Shown: positions 63,917 through 64,000 of the stretch, in pieces
Numbering within the stretch: position 1 is the first letter of the stretch
How the letters are laid out: each line of letters opens with the position of its first letter
NCBI GenBank assembly: GCA_030433005.1
Contig: JAUILQ010000003.1
Span: 62,001-126,000 of the forward strand
Source: Alphaproteobacteria bacterium
GTDB lineage: Bacteria > Pseudomonadota > Alphaproteobacteria > Kiloniellales > DSM-21159
Length of the DNA stretch: 64,000 nucleotides
Direction of reading: 5' to 3'
Made by a program: the position numbers and the translations under genes
Notes under the pieces: model-generated
The model's input: only the letters and a program-made list of their open reading frames with translations
Databases searched by the model: none
What the model was told of the DNA's origin: nothing

Positions 63917-64000
63917 TCAGAACATCTCCCGGGGGTCGAAGTTGAGGACGAGGTCCTGCCACAAGGCGTAGTCGTCCTGGGGCAGCCGGAACGGCTGACA
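63917..64000 (-). CDS. tolA: TolA C-terminus (truncated by window edge)
   Basis: The last 27 codons of a leftward gene ending [19 protein letters not shown] and NFDPREMF. This matches the conserved C-terminal tail of alphaproteobacterial TolA, the energy-coupling inner-membrane protein of the Tol-Pal system. The position directly upstream of tolB supports the call. Confidence 0.85.
   Translation of the reverse strand, partial: CQPFRLPQDDYALWQDLVLNFDPREMF

Overview
The window is about 70% GC and carries a coherent alphaproteobacterial gene set: a TrcR/DUF1013 cell-cycle factor, MmcB, an HWE-type histidine kinase, two DUF465 proteins, a DUF1127 protein, and the syntenic run tolA-tolB-pal-cpoB-tilS-ftsH-folP-glmM-thiD. 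A Rhodospirillales-like lineage is the best guess from content; species cannot be set from the sequence alone. Both ends are cut inside genes, a glycosyltransferase at the left and tolA at the right. I see no prophage, insertion sequence, CRISPR array or rRNA. There is one tRNA, Arg-CCG.

Layout. 1-5.9 kb: envelope sugar genes (three glycosyltransferases, an FkbM methyltransferase, and gmhA-hldE for ADP-heptose). 5.9-9.1 kb: mmcB, a tandem pair of tiny Tat-exported Gly/Pro-rich proteins, a membrane protein and an MFS transporter. 9.2-15.8 kb: tRNA-Arg, a lipoprotein hydrolase, an ABC ATPase without a permease, a zinc-finger protein, polA and a Tat-exported dienelactone-hydrolase-like protein. 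15.8-21.6 kb: a leftward block with an HWE kinase, zapE, the retinal-forming enzyme blh, a microbial rhodopsin and a two-TM chemoreceptor. 21.7-30.1 kb: a divergent Fe-S-type regulator / Rieske-fusion pair, phhB, trcR, a DUF533 protein, a REP-like palindrome, an SDR, a DUF2786 protein and prpE. 30.3-38.5 kb: a secreted EndoU-like protein with an overlapping lipoprotein, an acyl-CoA ligase, a sensor kinase, ubiX and an SLC13 transporter. 38.8-48.7 kb: serC-serA, hutH, a response regulator, purEK, a GGDEF protein, pfp and a TIGR02444 protein. 48.7-53.8 kb: a phosphatase/MaoC/GNAT operon, PhzF, DUF1127, a MocR regulator and an unknown membrane protein. 53.9-64 kb: thiD-glmM, folP, ftsH, tilS and the Tol-Pal genes.

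The most interesting locus is 18.2-21.6 kb. A methyl-accepting protein with two membrane helices and almost no periplasmic domain lies directly upstream of, and codirectional with, a proteorhodopsin-like gene and blh. The rhodopsin keeps the retinal lysine and the helix-C Asp/Thr but has Val where proton pumps carry the cytoplasmic donor, and Asn where proteorhodopsins carry the acceptor-associated His. A 12-G homopolymer lies in the rhodopsin leader. Together these suggest a light-sensing receptor/transducer unit (possible phototaxis), or a donor-less pump that happens to sit beside an MCP. Other loci worth attention are the Rieske-fusion/Fe-S regulator pair, the twin Tat microproteins, the EndoU/lipoprotein pair, and two adjacent genes (pfp and TIGR02444) whose only well-placed start codons are CTG.
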